A stretch of DNA of 64,000 bases from contig NZ_AEUX02000005.1 in assembly GCF_000188015.2 (NCBI RefSeq), positions 124,001-188,000 of the forward strand. Reading direction: 5' to 3'. The DNA is from Streptococcus ictaluri 707-05. Lineage in GTDB: Bacteria; Bacillota; Bacilli; Lactobacillales; Streptococcaceae. Under the pieces are notes generated by a model. That model made no database searches and had not been told where the DNA came from. It saw only the letters and a list, made by a program, of their open reading frames with translations. The position numbers and the translations under genes are program-made. This document shows positions 38,635 to 47,724 of the stretch, in pieces. Numbering within the stretch: the stretch's first letter is position 1; every line of letters begins with the position of its first letter.

Positions 38635-38816
38635 ATGAAAAAATTGAAGAATCAAATGACTAATAAAAAAGTTAAACCATTAACGACAACTGATTTGAGC
38701 CACGTAACAAGTGGCGATAATGAAGCTTATGATTTTTGGTATAGAGTAGGCAAAGGTATCAGAAAAGTATGGATACAGCTGGAAAAGCAGTTTGTGGTGT
38801 AGCAACATGGTGTTAA
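38635..38816 (+). pseudogene. Bacteriocin-like peptide precursor, one-base frameshift
   Basis: From 38635 the frame reads a basic leader (MTNKKVKPLTTTDLSHVTSG, internal ATG at 38656) followed by DNEAYDFWYRVGKGIRK, then goes off frame at AGAAAAGT and stops at 38800-38802. With one more A it continues SMDTAGKAVCGVATWC and ends at 38816. A leader ending L..V.SG next to a 33-residue peptide with two C-terminal cysteines is typical of class II bacteriocin precursors, with SG instead of GG. It lies between two CAAX-protease genes. Too short for standard gene calls. Confidence 0.6.
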
Positions 38817-38909
38817 TTGATATTTTTAAAATGAAATCATAAATTTTGTCGGAGTATGATTTGATCAAAAAACAAGACGATTGGTAAATGTTAAATAGGA
38901 GTAAATAGA

Positions 38910-39598
38910 ATGAGTGGTGTCTTTAAGAAGTGTCTTACCTTTATTATGTCAATGATATTCTTTATATTTATGACTATTTTTATTCAAACTCCGGTTGTTG
39001 CTACATTTAATAATGAACGGATTAATCTTAGTCCAGGGATCGATGGAGATTTTTTAAGAGTAATAATTTGCATTGTTTTTATAATGCTTTGCCTTTATTT
39101 ACTATCACTCTTAGCGAGATGCTTTGGTGTAGATTTGAGTATCGATCAGTTTAAGGAAAAAGAGATAGCGTATAAACCTTTAGTGATATATGTATCGGTA
39201 ACACTTTTAGTAACGTTACTCTATTTAATGCTTTTATTTATTGGGAATGGTTATAACGTAGGATTTGTACCAGACCAAATTTCAGAAATGTCTTATCAGC
39301 CAGTAAAATTCATATTATTTCTTTTACGACTGTAGTTTCTCAACCAATCTTGGAGGAGCTTTTATTTCGAGGAATATTGCAAGAAAAGTTATCACGCGTT
39401 TCCTTTTGGTTAAGCATCATTGTGACATCGGTGATATTTTCGTATATTCATGGAAATGACTCTATATTTAATACTCAATTAATCAGTTCTTTGTTATATG
39501 GAATAGCTTATCAAACAAGTAAGGATTTAAGATTTCCTATTGTTATCCATTCTCTGCAGAATTTAATAGTACTTCTTACAGTTGTTTTGCTAAAGTAA
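38910..39598 (+). pseudogene. Second CAAX-family membrane protease homologue, one-base frameshift
   Basis: The first frame (MSGVFKKCLTFIMSMIFF) runs to a TAG at 39333-39335. The homologous part IISFTTVVSQPILEELLFRG, carrying the EE..FRG motif, continues in the next frame to 39598. One missing base in TTCATATTATTT explains the break. The whole would be about 229 residues with six or more membrane segments. A paralogue of the gene at 37968, probably also an immunity function. Confidence 0.78.
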
Positions 39599-39675
39599 GT
39601 AGTGAGAATTAATAAAAATAACCGGGATAATTATAGTAATGAAAAGATTTTGACAATGACAAAACAATAATAAAT

Positions 39676-39804
39676 ATGACTGAGCTAACAAGTATTTCAG
39701 GTGGCTCCCAAAAAAGTTATTGTAATGGTCTAATTACAGGACGCATCTGGAAGAAAAAGCTTCTTAGGCAAAAAAATGTAGTTTCAGATTATAGTTTCCC
39801 TTAA
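39676..39804 (+). CDS. Double-glycine leader peptide (bacteriocin or pheromone precursor), unrecognised
   Basis: A 42-codon frame: MTELTSISGG, then SQKSYCNGLITGRIWKKKLL and a tail ending YSFP. ELTSISGG matches the double-glycine cleavage consensus, and the frame is open upstream for 12 codons without an ATG. The mature part is basic with one cysteine. No good ribosome site is visible, so the N-terminus may be damaged. It lies with other bacteriocin-like genes. I do not recognise a homologue. Confidence 0.45.
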   Translation: MTELTSISGGSQKSYCNGLITGRIWKKKLLRQKNVVSDYSFP

Positions 39805-39853
39805 AGCTATAATGAAGACAATTAGTAAGTAAAATGAACAGTATAGTTATCTC

Positions 39854-39893
39854 AAGCATTTTGATGGCGTCTTAGAATCAAAATGCTTTTTTT
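39854..39893 (+). terminator. Rho-independent terminator of the bacteriocin-like region
   Basis: AAGCATTTTGAT and AATCAAAATGCTTTTTTT: an 11-12 pair stem, loop of about 10 bases, then seven T. Confidence 0.88.
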
Positions 39894-40281
39894 GATATCC
39901 AAGCCATTTTGTAGTCAAAAAATATAATAGAATTTATCTATTAAATAAGAAAAAGCATTGTCTTAAAGGAGAGGTCGCTATGGAACTGGGTGAAAGTTCT
40001 CTAGAAAGCTGTTTCCTCTCTTAAAATCTGTTTTTAGGTATTGCTTGTTCGTAAATCTAAACAACATGTTTTGAATGTCTTAATGAATATAACTCTTAGT
40101 TAATAGGACTCAAGGAGTTGTTACATAAAGATATTCCAAGACTAAGATTAAAAAATATTGTACGTTATAAAAGTATTGTTGCCTTTATAAGGCTATGATA
40201 AAATATAATTAAAAAAAGGCTTTCAATGAAATAAGGAAAGGTTTTGAAGCTCAAAAAAGTAAGTTTTGTGACATACTCGCT
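39894..40281. other. Gene-poor region before IS3 copy 2
   Basis: No convincing gene. A 14-codon frame (MELGESSLESCFLS, 39980-40024) has a good AAAGGAGAGG site but no recognised product. Several TATAAT-like motifs occur in this A/T-rich stretch. It probably holds remnants of deleted bacteriocin genes. Its last 18 bases are repeated on the other side of the IS. Confidence 0.4.
40264..40281 (+). repeat. 18-base direct repeat, left copy, flanking IS3 copy 2
   Basis: TTTTGTGACATACTCGCT directly abuts the IS end. The identical right copy is at 41504-41521. Copies 1 and 3 of the same IS have duplications of only 3 and 4 bases. Confidence 0.9.
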
Positions 40282-40329
40282 TGAAAAGGCAACACTTTTC
40301 TGTACAACATTTATAAAGTGCTTTTTTCT

Positions 40330-41109
40330 TTAAGCAATTAATCTCCATGTCATGGGTGTCTGGTAGTTGAGACTGCCATGAATGCGATGGTAATTCCACC
40401 AGTGCACATAATCTTTCGTTTTAAGGATTAATTCTTCCAGTGACTGAAAGGTTTCTTGATGAATAAATTCAATTTTGAAAGCGCGATAGGTGCTCTCAGC
40501 TACCGCATTGTCATAGGGACAGCCTGCTTGGCTTAGAGAACGATTGATTCCAAAAGCTTCCAACATGTCATCAATCAGCTGATTATCAAACTCCTTCCCA
40601 CGATCAGAATGGAAGATCTTGACCTTGGTCAGAGCGTAAGGGATGCTCTGAATCGCTTGTTTAACCAATTCGGCGGTCTTATGCCAACCAACTGACAAAC
40701 CGATGATTTCACGATTGAAGAGATCAATAATCAAGCAAACATAAGCCCAGCTATTACCGACACGAACGTAGGTTAAGTCTGTTACTAAAGCATTTAGAGG
40801 CTTTTCTTGATGAAATTGTCTGGCTAAGTGATTAGGAATAGCTGCCACATTCTTCCCTTTTGAATGTGGCTTGAAGGCTGCTTTCTGATAAACGGATACT
40901 AAGTTGAGTTTGTGCATGATGCGACGAATCCGACGACGAGACAGCTGGATGCCTTCATTTTCCAAACATTTCTTGATTTTCCTAGCCCCGTATCTGGCCT
41001 TACTTTCGAGAAAAATAGCTTTGATATTTTCTTCAAGTTCCGCTTCAGAGACTGGTTTAACAGCCTTGTAGTAATAGCTAGAACGAGGAATGTTCAACCA
41101 ACGACACAT
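40330..41109 (-). CDS. IS3-family transposase OrfB, copy 2
   Basis: 259 residues, same sequence as copy 1, with the DDE residues intact. Confidence 0.93.
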   Translation of the reverse strand: MCRWLNIPRSSYYYKAVKPVSEAELEENIKAIFLESKARYGARKIKKCLENEGIQLSRRRIRRIMHKLNLVSVYQKAAFKPHSKGKNVAAIPNHLARQFHQEKPLNALVTDLTYVRVGNSWAYVCLIIDLFNREIIGLSVGWHKTAELVKQAIQSIPYALTKVKIFHSDRGKEFDNQLIDDMLEAFGINRSLSQAGCPYDNAVAESTYRAFKIEFIHQETFQSLEELILKTKDYVHWWNYHRIHGSLNYQTPMTWRLIA

Positions 41110-41144
41110 GGCTGAAATGCTATATTTGTCTTTATTAGCAGTGA

Positions 41145-41435
41145 TTACTTCTCTTTTCGTGCCATAATCACCGCCGCTTGCTTTAGGATATCTAACTGCA
41201 TTTCGAGTTCTTTATTACGCTTTCGGAGTTCAATCAGTTCACGCTGCTCATCTGTAAGATTATCAATAGTTTTAAAGGAACCAGTTGTTTTAGCCTGACG
41301 TACCCACTTATCGAAGGTTGATGGGGTTAACTCATATTCTTTGATAAGCTCACTTCGTTTCATCCCTGTATTGTGAAGGTCAACGATTTGTTGCTTAAAG
41401 TCATCGGTGAAGTGGCGACGTATTTTTCTAGACAT
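41145..41435 (-). CDS. IS3-family transposase OrfA, copy 2
   Basis: 96 residues, one substitution relative to copy 1 (Ala to Thr in NTGMKR); the slippery CGAAAAGAG is retained. Confidence 0.93.
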   Translation of the reverse strand: MSRKIRRHFTDDFKQQIVDLHNTGMKRSELIKEYELTPSTFDKWVRQAKTTGSFKTIDNLTDEQRELIELRKRNKELEMQLDILKQAAVIMARKEK

Positions 41436-41503
41436 AATATTCTCCTATTTTCTTTAGTGTAGAACACTTTATAAATTCTGTCTAGTTTAGTGTAACCTAT
41501 TCA

Positions 41504-41521
41504 TTTTGTGACATACTCGCT
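41504..41521 (+). repeat. 18-base direct repeat, right copy
   Basis: Identical to 40264-40281 and directly abutting the IS end. Confidence 0.9.
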
Positions 41522-41658
41522 TTTTATGAGTTTGTGATAATATTTTCTTAGACTCATAGGTTTATAGTGCTTACAGTTAATAAAGCAGGGGATTTGATAT
41601 TATAATATGATCTCTCTCAAAAATGATGTGTCTATGTATTCTACATTGAGGAGTGCTT

Positions 41659-43677
41659 ATGAAAAGATTCTTTGTTATGTTATCCAACTTGCTAACTAGT
41701 TTATTTTTAGTTTGGATGTTCACTATTTGGTCTGATACGTATGTTTCCCATTACTACCCGAGTGTATCAGTTCATACTTCCAAGACAGAGGTAAGTTTTG
41801 AAAAGCTTGCAGATAGACTATCATATTTAGCGAAAGAAACAGATAGTCTCATTGCCATGCAGCATCAGGAGCCTGACGCTGAGGGAAAGACAGTCTTTAC
41901 TTATACCGTATTTGGACAAGGAAAATTACCTGAGCATCTTTCTGAAAAAAACCACAAAGATGCTACTAGAAGTAGTCTTGCCACTAACTATTTTATCTTC
42001 CGAGGCAATCTTACTGTTGAGCGTTTGACTAGTGTCCTTAAGCATGCAGGGTTGGAACATTTATACCCCAATCTTCCTTCCAGTCTTAGTGTATTAGCTT
42101 CTGTCTTTAGTAGTGGCTTTCAGTTGATTGCCTTATTGATTTTTCTACTAACCTTCGGAGTGCTTAGTCTAATCAGTCAAATCCTAAACTTACGAAGTGC
42201 TGGGATACGGCTGATATCTGGTGAAAACAGATGGAACATTTTTTTAAGACCTTTTTCTCAAGATCTTATCCATACCTTAATAGGATTGGTTCTTGGATTG
42301 CTCTTTGCCGTTCTTTTAAAACCGTTTTTCCCATTTCCTTTGATAGCCCTTAAGACCCTAGTCACTGGATTAATCCTCTATAATAGTTGTCTTCTCTTTA
42401 TTAGCTTATTTTTTGTAGTACTATTTGCGACTAGCATCACAAAAATCCCTTTGATGCAGGTCATTAAAGGCCAAATTCCAGTTAGAGGCATTATCAGCCT
42501 TATTTTAATAGGTCAATTGTTAGCTGTTATTATCGTTTCTATCGGGGTTAGTCGAACCTCTATTTATTCCAAGGCTTGGCAAAAGCAAGAACAGGGGCAA
42601 GTAGCTTGGCGTCAAGAAAGTTCCTTGATTACCTTGTCTCTGGGTCGTGATGGTGTGGACCCACGACAAAGTCAGGAAGAAATCACTCGTAAGCAAAAAG
42701 TCTAGTTTAATCTCTTAAATCAGGCAATTTCAGAAAATCGTGCCTTTGTATCACAGCATCAGTTAGTGGAAAGAGTTATGAAAAACGGGATAAGCTCTGC
42801 GAAAAGCGTTACTTCTTCGACGAAATGGCATGATTATAGTCCGCAAGGTAATGTCTTAATGGTCACACCTCAATACTTGAAACATCAAAAAATTGACCTT
42901 TCACCTAAAATTGAGCATAAACTGAATCAATTAACTACGGGAGAGTTTGTTTTCCTCTTACCCGAAAAGCTTCGTTCAAAAGAGAAACACTATCAATCAG
43001 TTTTTGAAGAAGAGATAAGTCGTCGTATGTCCAGCCAAGAGAAGCATCAAGAGATGCTGGCTACTGTATCCTATCTAAGAACTGGTCGTGATAGATTTGT
43101 CTACAACACAACTCCGATCTCTTATCAGCAGTTTTTAAGAGATCCAATCATTGTTGTTTTCACACCTCAATCAACAGGAGAGCAATCTTACGGTTACTGG
43201 GAAAAACTTCTAGGGGATTACATCTTTTTTGAAAACTTAAAGGATGCCAAAGCGCTTATTAAGCAATATGGAATTGATAATTGGGTTGGAGAACTAAAAT
43301 CGGGTCATGAGATTCACCAAACTTTGTTGGATAATCTTAAAAGAGAAAGCTGGATAATGCTTGCTGGAGCTGTGCTTGGGATAGCTACCTCCATCTTGTT
43401 GTTTCATACAATGAATCGACTCTACTTTGAAGAATTTAGACGGGTCATTTTTATTAAACGCATTTCTGGGTTAAGGTTCTTAGAAATTCATCGACACTAT
43501 CTCTTAGCTCAGTTTATGGTATTCTTGTTTGGTTTCTTTATCAGTATTTTCTTTCGAGTAGGGATAATACTGGCATTTTTAGTCTTGCTATTATTTATTG
43601 GGCTATCGATTTTACAGTTACATATTCAAATGAAAAAAGAAAACAAGATGTCCATGATTATTTTGAAAGGAGCATAA
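41659..43677 (+). pseudogene. Bacteriocin-associated integral membrane protein (DUF1430 family), in-frame stop
   Basis: The ATG at 41659 follows GAGGAG. The frame runs to a TAG at 42703-42705 (after RKQKV) and continues in the same frame (FNLLNQAISENRAF) to 43677, 672 codons in all. The plan is one N-terminal helix, an extracellular part, a cluster of three helices, a second extracellular part and three C-terminal helices, as in DUF1430 permeases that pair with a short ATPase next to lactococcin 972-type bacteriocins. A single nonsense change splits it. An ATG at 42778 could restart the second half. Confidence 0.8.
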
Positions 43678-43678
43678 G

Positions 43679-44311
43679 ATGATTCGATTAGAAACAGTAA
43701 GTAAGCAGTTTGGTGAGCGTTATTTATTCTCAGAACTCTCTATGACTTTTGAGACCGGAAAGGTTTATGCCTTAATCGGCTCAAGTGGCAGTGGCAAAAC
43801 GACATTGATGAATATGATGGGGAAACTAGAACCCTATGCTGGCAAGATTTTTTATCGTGATAAGGAGCTGGGGCAATACAGAGCTAGTGATTTTTTCCGT
43901 CATGAATTAGGGTATCTCTTTCAAAATTTTGGTCTCATCGACAGTCAAACTATCGAGGACAATTTAAAGCTAGGTCTGATTGGAAAAAAGTTAAGTAAGT
44001 CTGAACAACACAAAATGGAAAAAGAGGCTCTAGAAAGAGTGGGCCTGTCATATCTTGGTCTTGATAAACGAATTTATGAATTATCTGGAGGGGAATCCCA
44101 AAGGGTTGCTCTAGCCAAAGTGATCTTAAAGAATCCTCCCTTTATTTTAGCGGATGAACCAACAGCCTCGATTGACCCTGAAACGTCAAAGATTATTATG
44201 GACATTCTTCTCTCGTTGAGAAATGAAAATCGACTTATTATTATTGCAACGCATAACCCATTTATCTGGGAAATGGCTGATGAGATTATCTCAATGGATG
44301 AGCTTAGATAA
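43679..44311 (+). CDS. ABC transporter ATPase of the bacteriocin-type exporter/immunity system
   Basis: A 210-residue ATPase of the MacB/LolD type with Walker A GSSGSGKTT, signature LSGGESQR and Walker B FILADEPTASID. It starts 1 base after the DUF1430 gene stop, so the two encode one complex. Its own frame is intact although its membrane partner is broken. Confidence 0.87.
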   Translation: MIRLETVSKQFGERYLFSELSMTFETGKVYALIGSSGSGKTTLMNMMGKLEPYAGKIFYRDKELGQYRASDFFRHELGYLFQNFGLIDSQTIEDNLKLGLIGKKLSKSEQHKMEKEALERVGLSYLGLDKRIYELSGGESQRVALAKVILKNPPFILADEPTASIDPETSKIIMDILLSLRNENRLIIIATHNPFIWEMADEIISMDELR

Positions 44312-44413
44312 GGTTTACTGTTAATAGTTCACTATCTACATATCTATGTTTTTATTTATTTTATTAGTTAAGTGCAAGTTTATCTACTCTTAATAGCAAA
44401 AGTTGATAAAGAG

Positions 44414-44454
44414 AAAAAAACCGACTGTAAACGTTAAGTTTACAGTTGGTTTTA
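44414..44454. terminator. Bidirectional terminator between convergent genes
   Basis: AAAACCGACTGTAAAC, loop GTTA or similar, then TTTACAGTTGGTTTT: a long stem with A and T flanks that can work for both strands. Confidence 0.88.
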
Positions 44455-44493
44455 CTGTTTTCTATAAATAGGTATTTCTTATAGAGTTGAGCT

Positions 44494-44751
44494 TTAATCT
44501 AAAGAAATTATCACCGTTTCGCTTTCCATCTTGATTTGAGGTTTGATGACAGCATCGGTGTGAGGTTTTGCCTCTGCTTTTGGATGAGAAGGGTTGTCAT
44601 TTGGGGTGACAGCTTTGGACTTTTCCTCTTTTGTAACCATCTTTTCTTTTCCTTTCTGTACTTTATTAAAGTGAGGTGTTTTGGAGTAAACGATAAAGTA
44701 ATAATAGGAGCAGATGAGAAGGAATCCTAAATATAATAGCTTTCTAGTCAT
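44494..44751 (-). CDS. Small membrane-anchored protein, function unknown
   Basis: 85 residues: an N-terminal hydrophobic helix (LLYLGFLLICSYYYFIVY) followed by a charged, Lys/Glu/Pro-rich outside tail (KAEAKPHTDAVIKPQ). It could be a signal anchor or an uncleaved signal peptide. It starts 33 bases after the transglutaminase-fold gene and shares its strand and the terminator, so the two probably form one operon. I do not recognise a family. Confidence 0.6.
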   Translation of the reverse strand: MTRKLLYLGFLLICSYYYFIVYSKTPHFNKVQKGKEKMVTKEEKSKAVTPNDNPSHPKAEAKPHTDAVIKPQIKMESETVIISLD

Positions 44752-44784
44752 TAAGAATCCTATCTATAGCTTAAACCAAAGTAA

Positions 44785-46404
44785 TTATATTTGACGGTAG
44801 CTTGCATTTGGGATTGAGCTAGCTAAGTCATTGTATGCTGGGTCTAAAGTATGTTCTTCGTCAGTTACTTGTTTTCCAGCAAGGAAGTATTTGTTGGTGC
44901 GAGCAGTATCATTCCATGTAGCATCTACATAATAGTTAGTACCGTCGATCTTAACAATATTCCAAGCATGGTTACCACTGACAGGGTCACCAATAATATC
45001 TGCCTTACCTGTAACATACCAAGCATCTAAACCAGCAGCAACTGCCATGTCTCTAAACATTACAGCGTAAGCTTGGCAAACGCCACGTTTGTCTTTATAA
45101 AGAGCTTCTGGAGCATGGACACTGATACCGCTAACGGTTTCGTGGGTTGTTTGTAGCTCTTCAGTAGCATATTCGTAAGAGTTGACAATGTGATCATGGA
45201 TGATTTTCGCTTTTTCATAATCACTTGTGATATTTTTGTCAGTAATGTTTTCTTTAACAAAGTTAGCTACAAAGTTCTTGTACTCTTTTGATAAGGCAAC
45301 TTGATCTTGTTTGATGGTATACTCGATAGCAATGTCACTGCTTACCAGCACACGCTCAACTTGACCACCTCGTTGGAATAAACTGATTTTTGTTTGAGCT
45401 GAGAATTGTGTTGTTGTACCAAAAAGGTTACCCAACTCGCGAAGGATATCACCAAGTTTTTGTTGGTAAACTTGAACTTCTTGCTCTGATTTCAATTCCA
45501 TATTAACCGTCATAGTTGGGACACGGTTATCAACTTTATCTTTCAAAACGGCTTTTAACTGATCATAGGAAGTGACAGTATTGTTAGCTGCTTTTTCAGT
45601 TTCTTCAGGTTTTGTGTAATTAGCGTCTGTTTCAACGACAGGTTTTTTGTCTTCAGTTTCGACAGGTTTTTCCTCATCGGCATTTTCAACAAGTTGAGAA
45701 TCTGATTTCAGTGGTTTAACTTCAGCAGCTTCTTTATTTGTTAGTTTAGCGATCTCAGCTTCTAAAGCTGGTGAAGGGTAGTTGTCTAATTGAGATTGTA
45801 AGTCAAGAGCTTGGTTCTTGTAGGTGATAATGTTTTCCACCAAGGGATTAACACGGTCAGCAAGTTCTTGAAACATTGCTTTGACTTGGTCGACACTACC
45901 TGTTCCGTCAAAATGGATGGTTTTAAGAAGGGTGTTAATCTGGTTAACCGCTTGATTTCTTTGATTGACAAGGGTATTGTATTCTTGTTGAATACCATTG
46001 ATTTTTGCGGATTCTTGATTAACAAGATTTTGAATATTTTTATGGATTGTATTTCTACGCTCAATAGCGTCATTATATTCTTTAGGGCTTAGCTTTTGGC
46101 TTTGTAGCTGTGCTACGAGTTGGCCAGCGGCTTGTTTGGCTAAAGCTACTAAGCGGTTAAGCTCTTGGCTGGCCTTTTGTGGTGATAGAGTAACGAACTC
46201 ATTGACATTTGACATGATGTAGTCATGAAGCGAGTGGTGTTGTTCGTTAAAATAGTTAATAGCCTGATATGGATTATCTGTCTCAGTAACATAGTAACCA
46301 GCTTGATTACCAAATTCATCGGCTTTAACCTGATGGTCAATGAGAGTTATCGATATCGCTAGTAATGTAGCCAAAAGGCTACTGATAATCTTCTTATTTT
46401 TCAT
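44785..46404 (-). CDS. Secreted protein with C-terminal transglutaminase/cysteine-protease-like domain
   Basis: A 539-residue exported protein. Signal peptide about residues 1-28 (MKNKKIISSLLATLLAISIT), a long helical/coiled-coil region (about 50-240, rich in Asn/Gln), a Glu/Pro linker, then a transglutaminase-core domain in the last 150 residues with the triad candidates Cys in GVCQAYAVMFRDMA, His in GNHAWNIV and Asp in VDATWND. The start at 46404 is fixed by AGGAGGACAA. It lies downstream of, and on the same strand as, the SHP pheromone gene, but an IS3 element now begins 79 bases before its start. Activity (crosslinking or proteolysis) is unknown. Confidence 0.85.
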   Translation of the reverse strand: MKNKKIISSLLATLLAISITLIDHQVKADEFGNQAGYYVTETDNPYQAINYFNEQHHSLHDYIMSNVNEFVTLSPQKASQELNRLVALAKQAAGQLVAQLQSQKLSPKEYNDAIERRNTIHKNIQNLVNQESAKINGIQQEYNTLVNQRNQAVNQINTLLKTIHFDGTGSVDQVKAMFQELADRVNPLVENIITYKNQALDLQSQLDNYPSPALEAEIAKLTNKEAAEVKPLKSDSQLVENADEEKPVETEDKKPVVETDANYTKPEETEKAANNTVTSYDQLKAVLKDKVDNRVPTMTVNMELKSEQEVQVYQQKLGDILRELGNLFGTTTQFSAQTKISLFQRGGQVERVLVSSDIAIEYTIKQDQVALSKEYKNFVANFVKENITDKNITSDYEKAKIIHDHIVNSYEYATEELQTTHETVSGISVHAPEALYKDKRGVCQAYAVMFRDMAVAAGLDAWYVTGKADIIGDPVSGNHAWNIVKIDGTNYYVDATWNDTARTNKYFLAGKQVTDEEHTLDPAYNDLASSIPNASYRQI

Positions 46405-46550
46405 TTGTCCTCCTAAAAATAATAAAAAATGAAAGATTTCTTCTAGTAGAAGCATCCTATCTTACCTTAGTTTGATCTAAGATGAATAGGTTACACTAAA
46501 CTAGACAGAATTTATAAAGTGTTCTACACTAAAGAAAATAGGAGAATATT

Positions 46551-46841
46551 ATGTCTAGAAAAATACGTCGCCACTTCACCGATGACTTTAAGCAACAAAT
46601 CGTTGACCTTCACAATGCAGGGATGAAACGAAGTGAGCTTATCAAAGAATATGAGTTAACCCCATCAACCTTCGATAAGTGGGTACGTCAGGCTAAAACA
46701 ACTGGTTCCTTTAAAACTATTGATAATCTTACAGATGAGCAGCGTGAACTGATTGAACTCCGAAAGCGTAATAAAGAACTCGAAATGCAGTTAGATATCC
46801 TAAAGCAAGCGGCGGTGATTATGGCACGAAAAGAGAAGTAA
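46551..46841 (+). CDS. IS3-family transposase OrfA, copy 3
   Basis: 96 residues, identical to copy 1, with the slippery CGAAAAGAG retained. Confidence 0.93.
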   Translation: MSRKIRRHFTDDFKQQIVDLHNAGMKRSELIKEYELTPSTFDKWVRQAKTTGSFKTIDNLTDEQRELIELRKRNKELEMQLDILKQAAVIMARKEK

Positions 46842-46876
46842 TCACTGCTAATAAAGACAAATATAGCATTTCAGCC

Positions 46877-47656
46877 ATGTGTCGTTGGTTGAACATTCCT
46901 CGTTCTAGCTATTACTACAAGGCTGTTAAACCAGTCTCTGAAGCGGAACTTGAAGAAAATATCAAAGCTACTTTTCTCGAAAGTAAGGCCAGATACGGGG
47001 CTAGGAAAATCAAGAAATGTTTGGAAAATGAAGGCATCCAGCTGTCTCGTCGTCGGATTCGTCGCATCATGCACAAACTCAACTTAGTATCCGTTTATCA
47101 GAAAGCAGCCTTCAAGCCACATTCAAAAGGGAAGAATGTGGCAGCTATTCCTAATCACTTAGCCAGACAATTTCATCAAGAAAAGCCTCTAAATGCTTTA
47201 GTAACAGACTTAACCTACGTTCGTGTCGGTAATAGCTGGGCTTATGTTTGCTTGATTATTGATCTCTTCAATCGTGAAATCATCGGTTTGTCAGTTGGTT
47301 GGCATAAGACCGCCGAATTGGTTAAACAAGCGATTCAGAGCATCCCTTACGCTCTGACCAAGGTCAAGATCTTCCATTCTGATCGTGGGAAGGAGTTTGA
47401 TAATCAGCTGATTGATGACATGTTGGAAGCTTTTGGAATCAATCGTTCTCTAAGCCAAGCAGGCTGTCCCTATGACAATGCGGTAGCTGAGAGCACCTAT
47501 CGCGCTTTCAAAATTGAATTTATTCATCAAGAAACCTTTCAGTCACTGGAAGAATTAATCCTTAAAACGAAAGATTATGTGCACTGGTGGAATTACCATC
47601 GCATTCATGGCAGTCTCAACTACCAGACACCCATGACATGGAGATTAATTGCTTAA
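46877..47656 (+). CDS. IS3-family transposase OrfB, copy 3
   Basis: 259 residues; one change relative to copy 1 (KATFLES instead of KAIFLES). Catalytic residues intact. Confidence 0.93.
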   Translation: MCRWLNIPRSSYYYKAVKPVSEAELEENIKATFLESKARYGARKIKKCLENEGIQLSRRRIRRIMHKLNLVSVYQKAAFKPHSKGKNVAAIPNHLARQFHQEKPLNALVTDLTYVRVGNSWAYVCLIIDLFNREIIGLSVGWHKTAELVKQAIQSIPYALTKVKIFHSDRGKEFDNQLIDDMLEAFGINRSLSQAGCPYDNAVAESTYRAFKIEFIHQETFQSLEELILKTKDYVHWWNYHRIHGSLNYQTPMTWRLIA

Positions 47657-47724
47657 AGAAAAAAGCACTTTATAAATGTTGTACAGAAAAGTGTTGCCTT
47701 TTCAAAGATGTGTTGGTTTAAACC

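Larger units (their letters stand above)
40282..41503 (-). mobile_element. IS3-family element, copy 2, 1,222 bases
   Basis: Same ends and length as copy 1 but in the opposite orientation. OrfA differs by one residue (NTGMKR instead of NAGMKR). It separates the CAAX/bacteriocin genes from the bacteriocin-type ABC transporter. Confidence 0.95.
46483..47704 (+). mobile_element. IS3-family element, copy 3, 1,222 bases
   Basis: Same termini as copies 1 and 2. Target duplication AAGA (46479-46482 and 47705-47708). It is inserted between the pheromone gene shp (minus strand, ends 47753) and the secreted transglutaminase-fold gene (minus strand, starts 46404), with its transposase genes opposing that transcription. 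Confidence 0.95.

Noticed and set aside
39980..40024. A 14-codon frame MELGESSLESCFLS with a good ribosome site, considered as a second pheromone
   Set aside because: It lacks the hydrophobic C-terminus of SHP or ComS peptides and has no Rgg partner or Rgg box nearby.
45786..46340. Alternative open frames on both strands inside the transglutaminase-fold gene
   Set aside because: They are out-of-frame readings of a strongly supported gene, with no ribosome sites or recognisable products.
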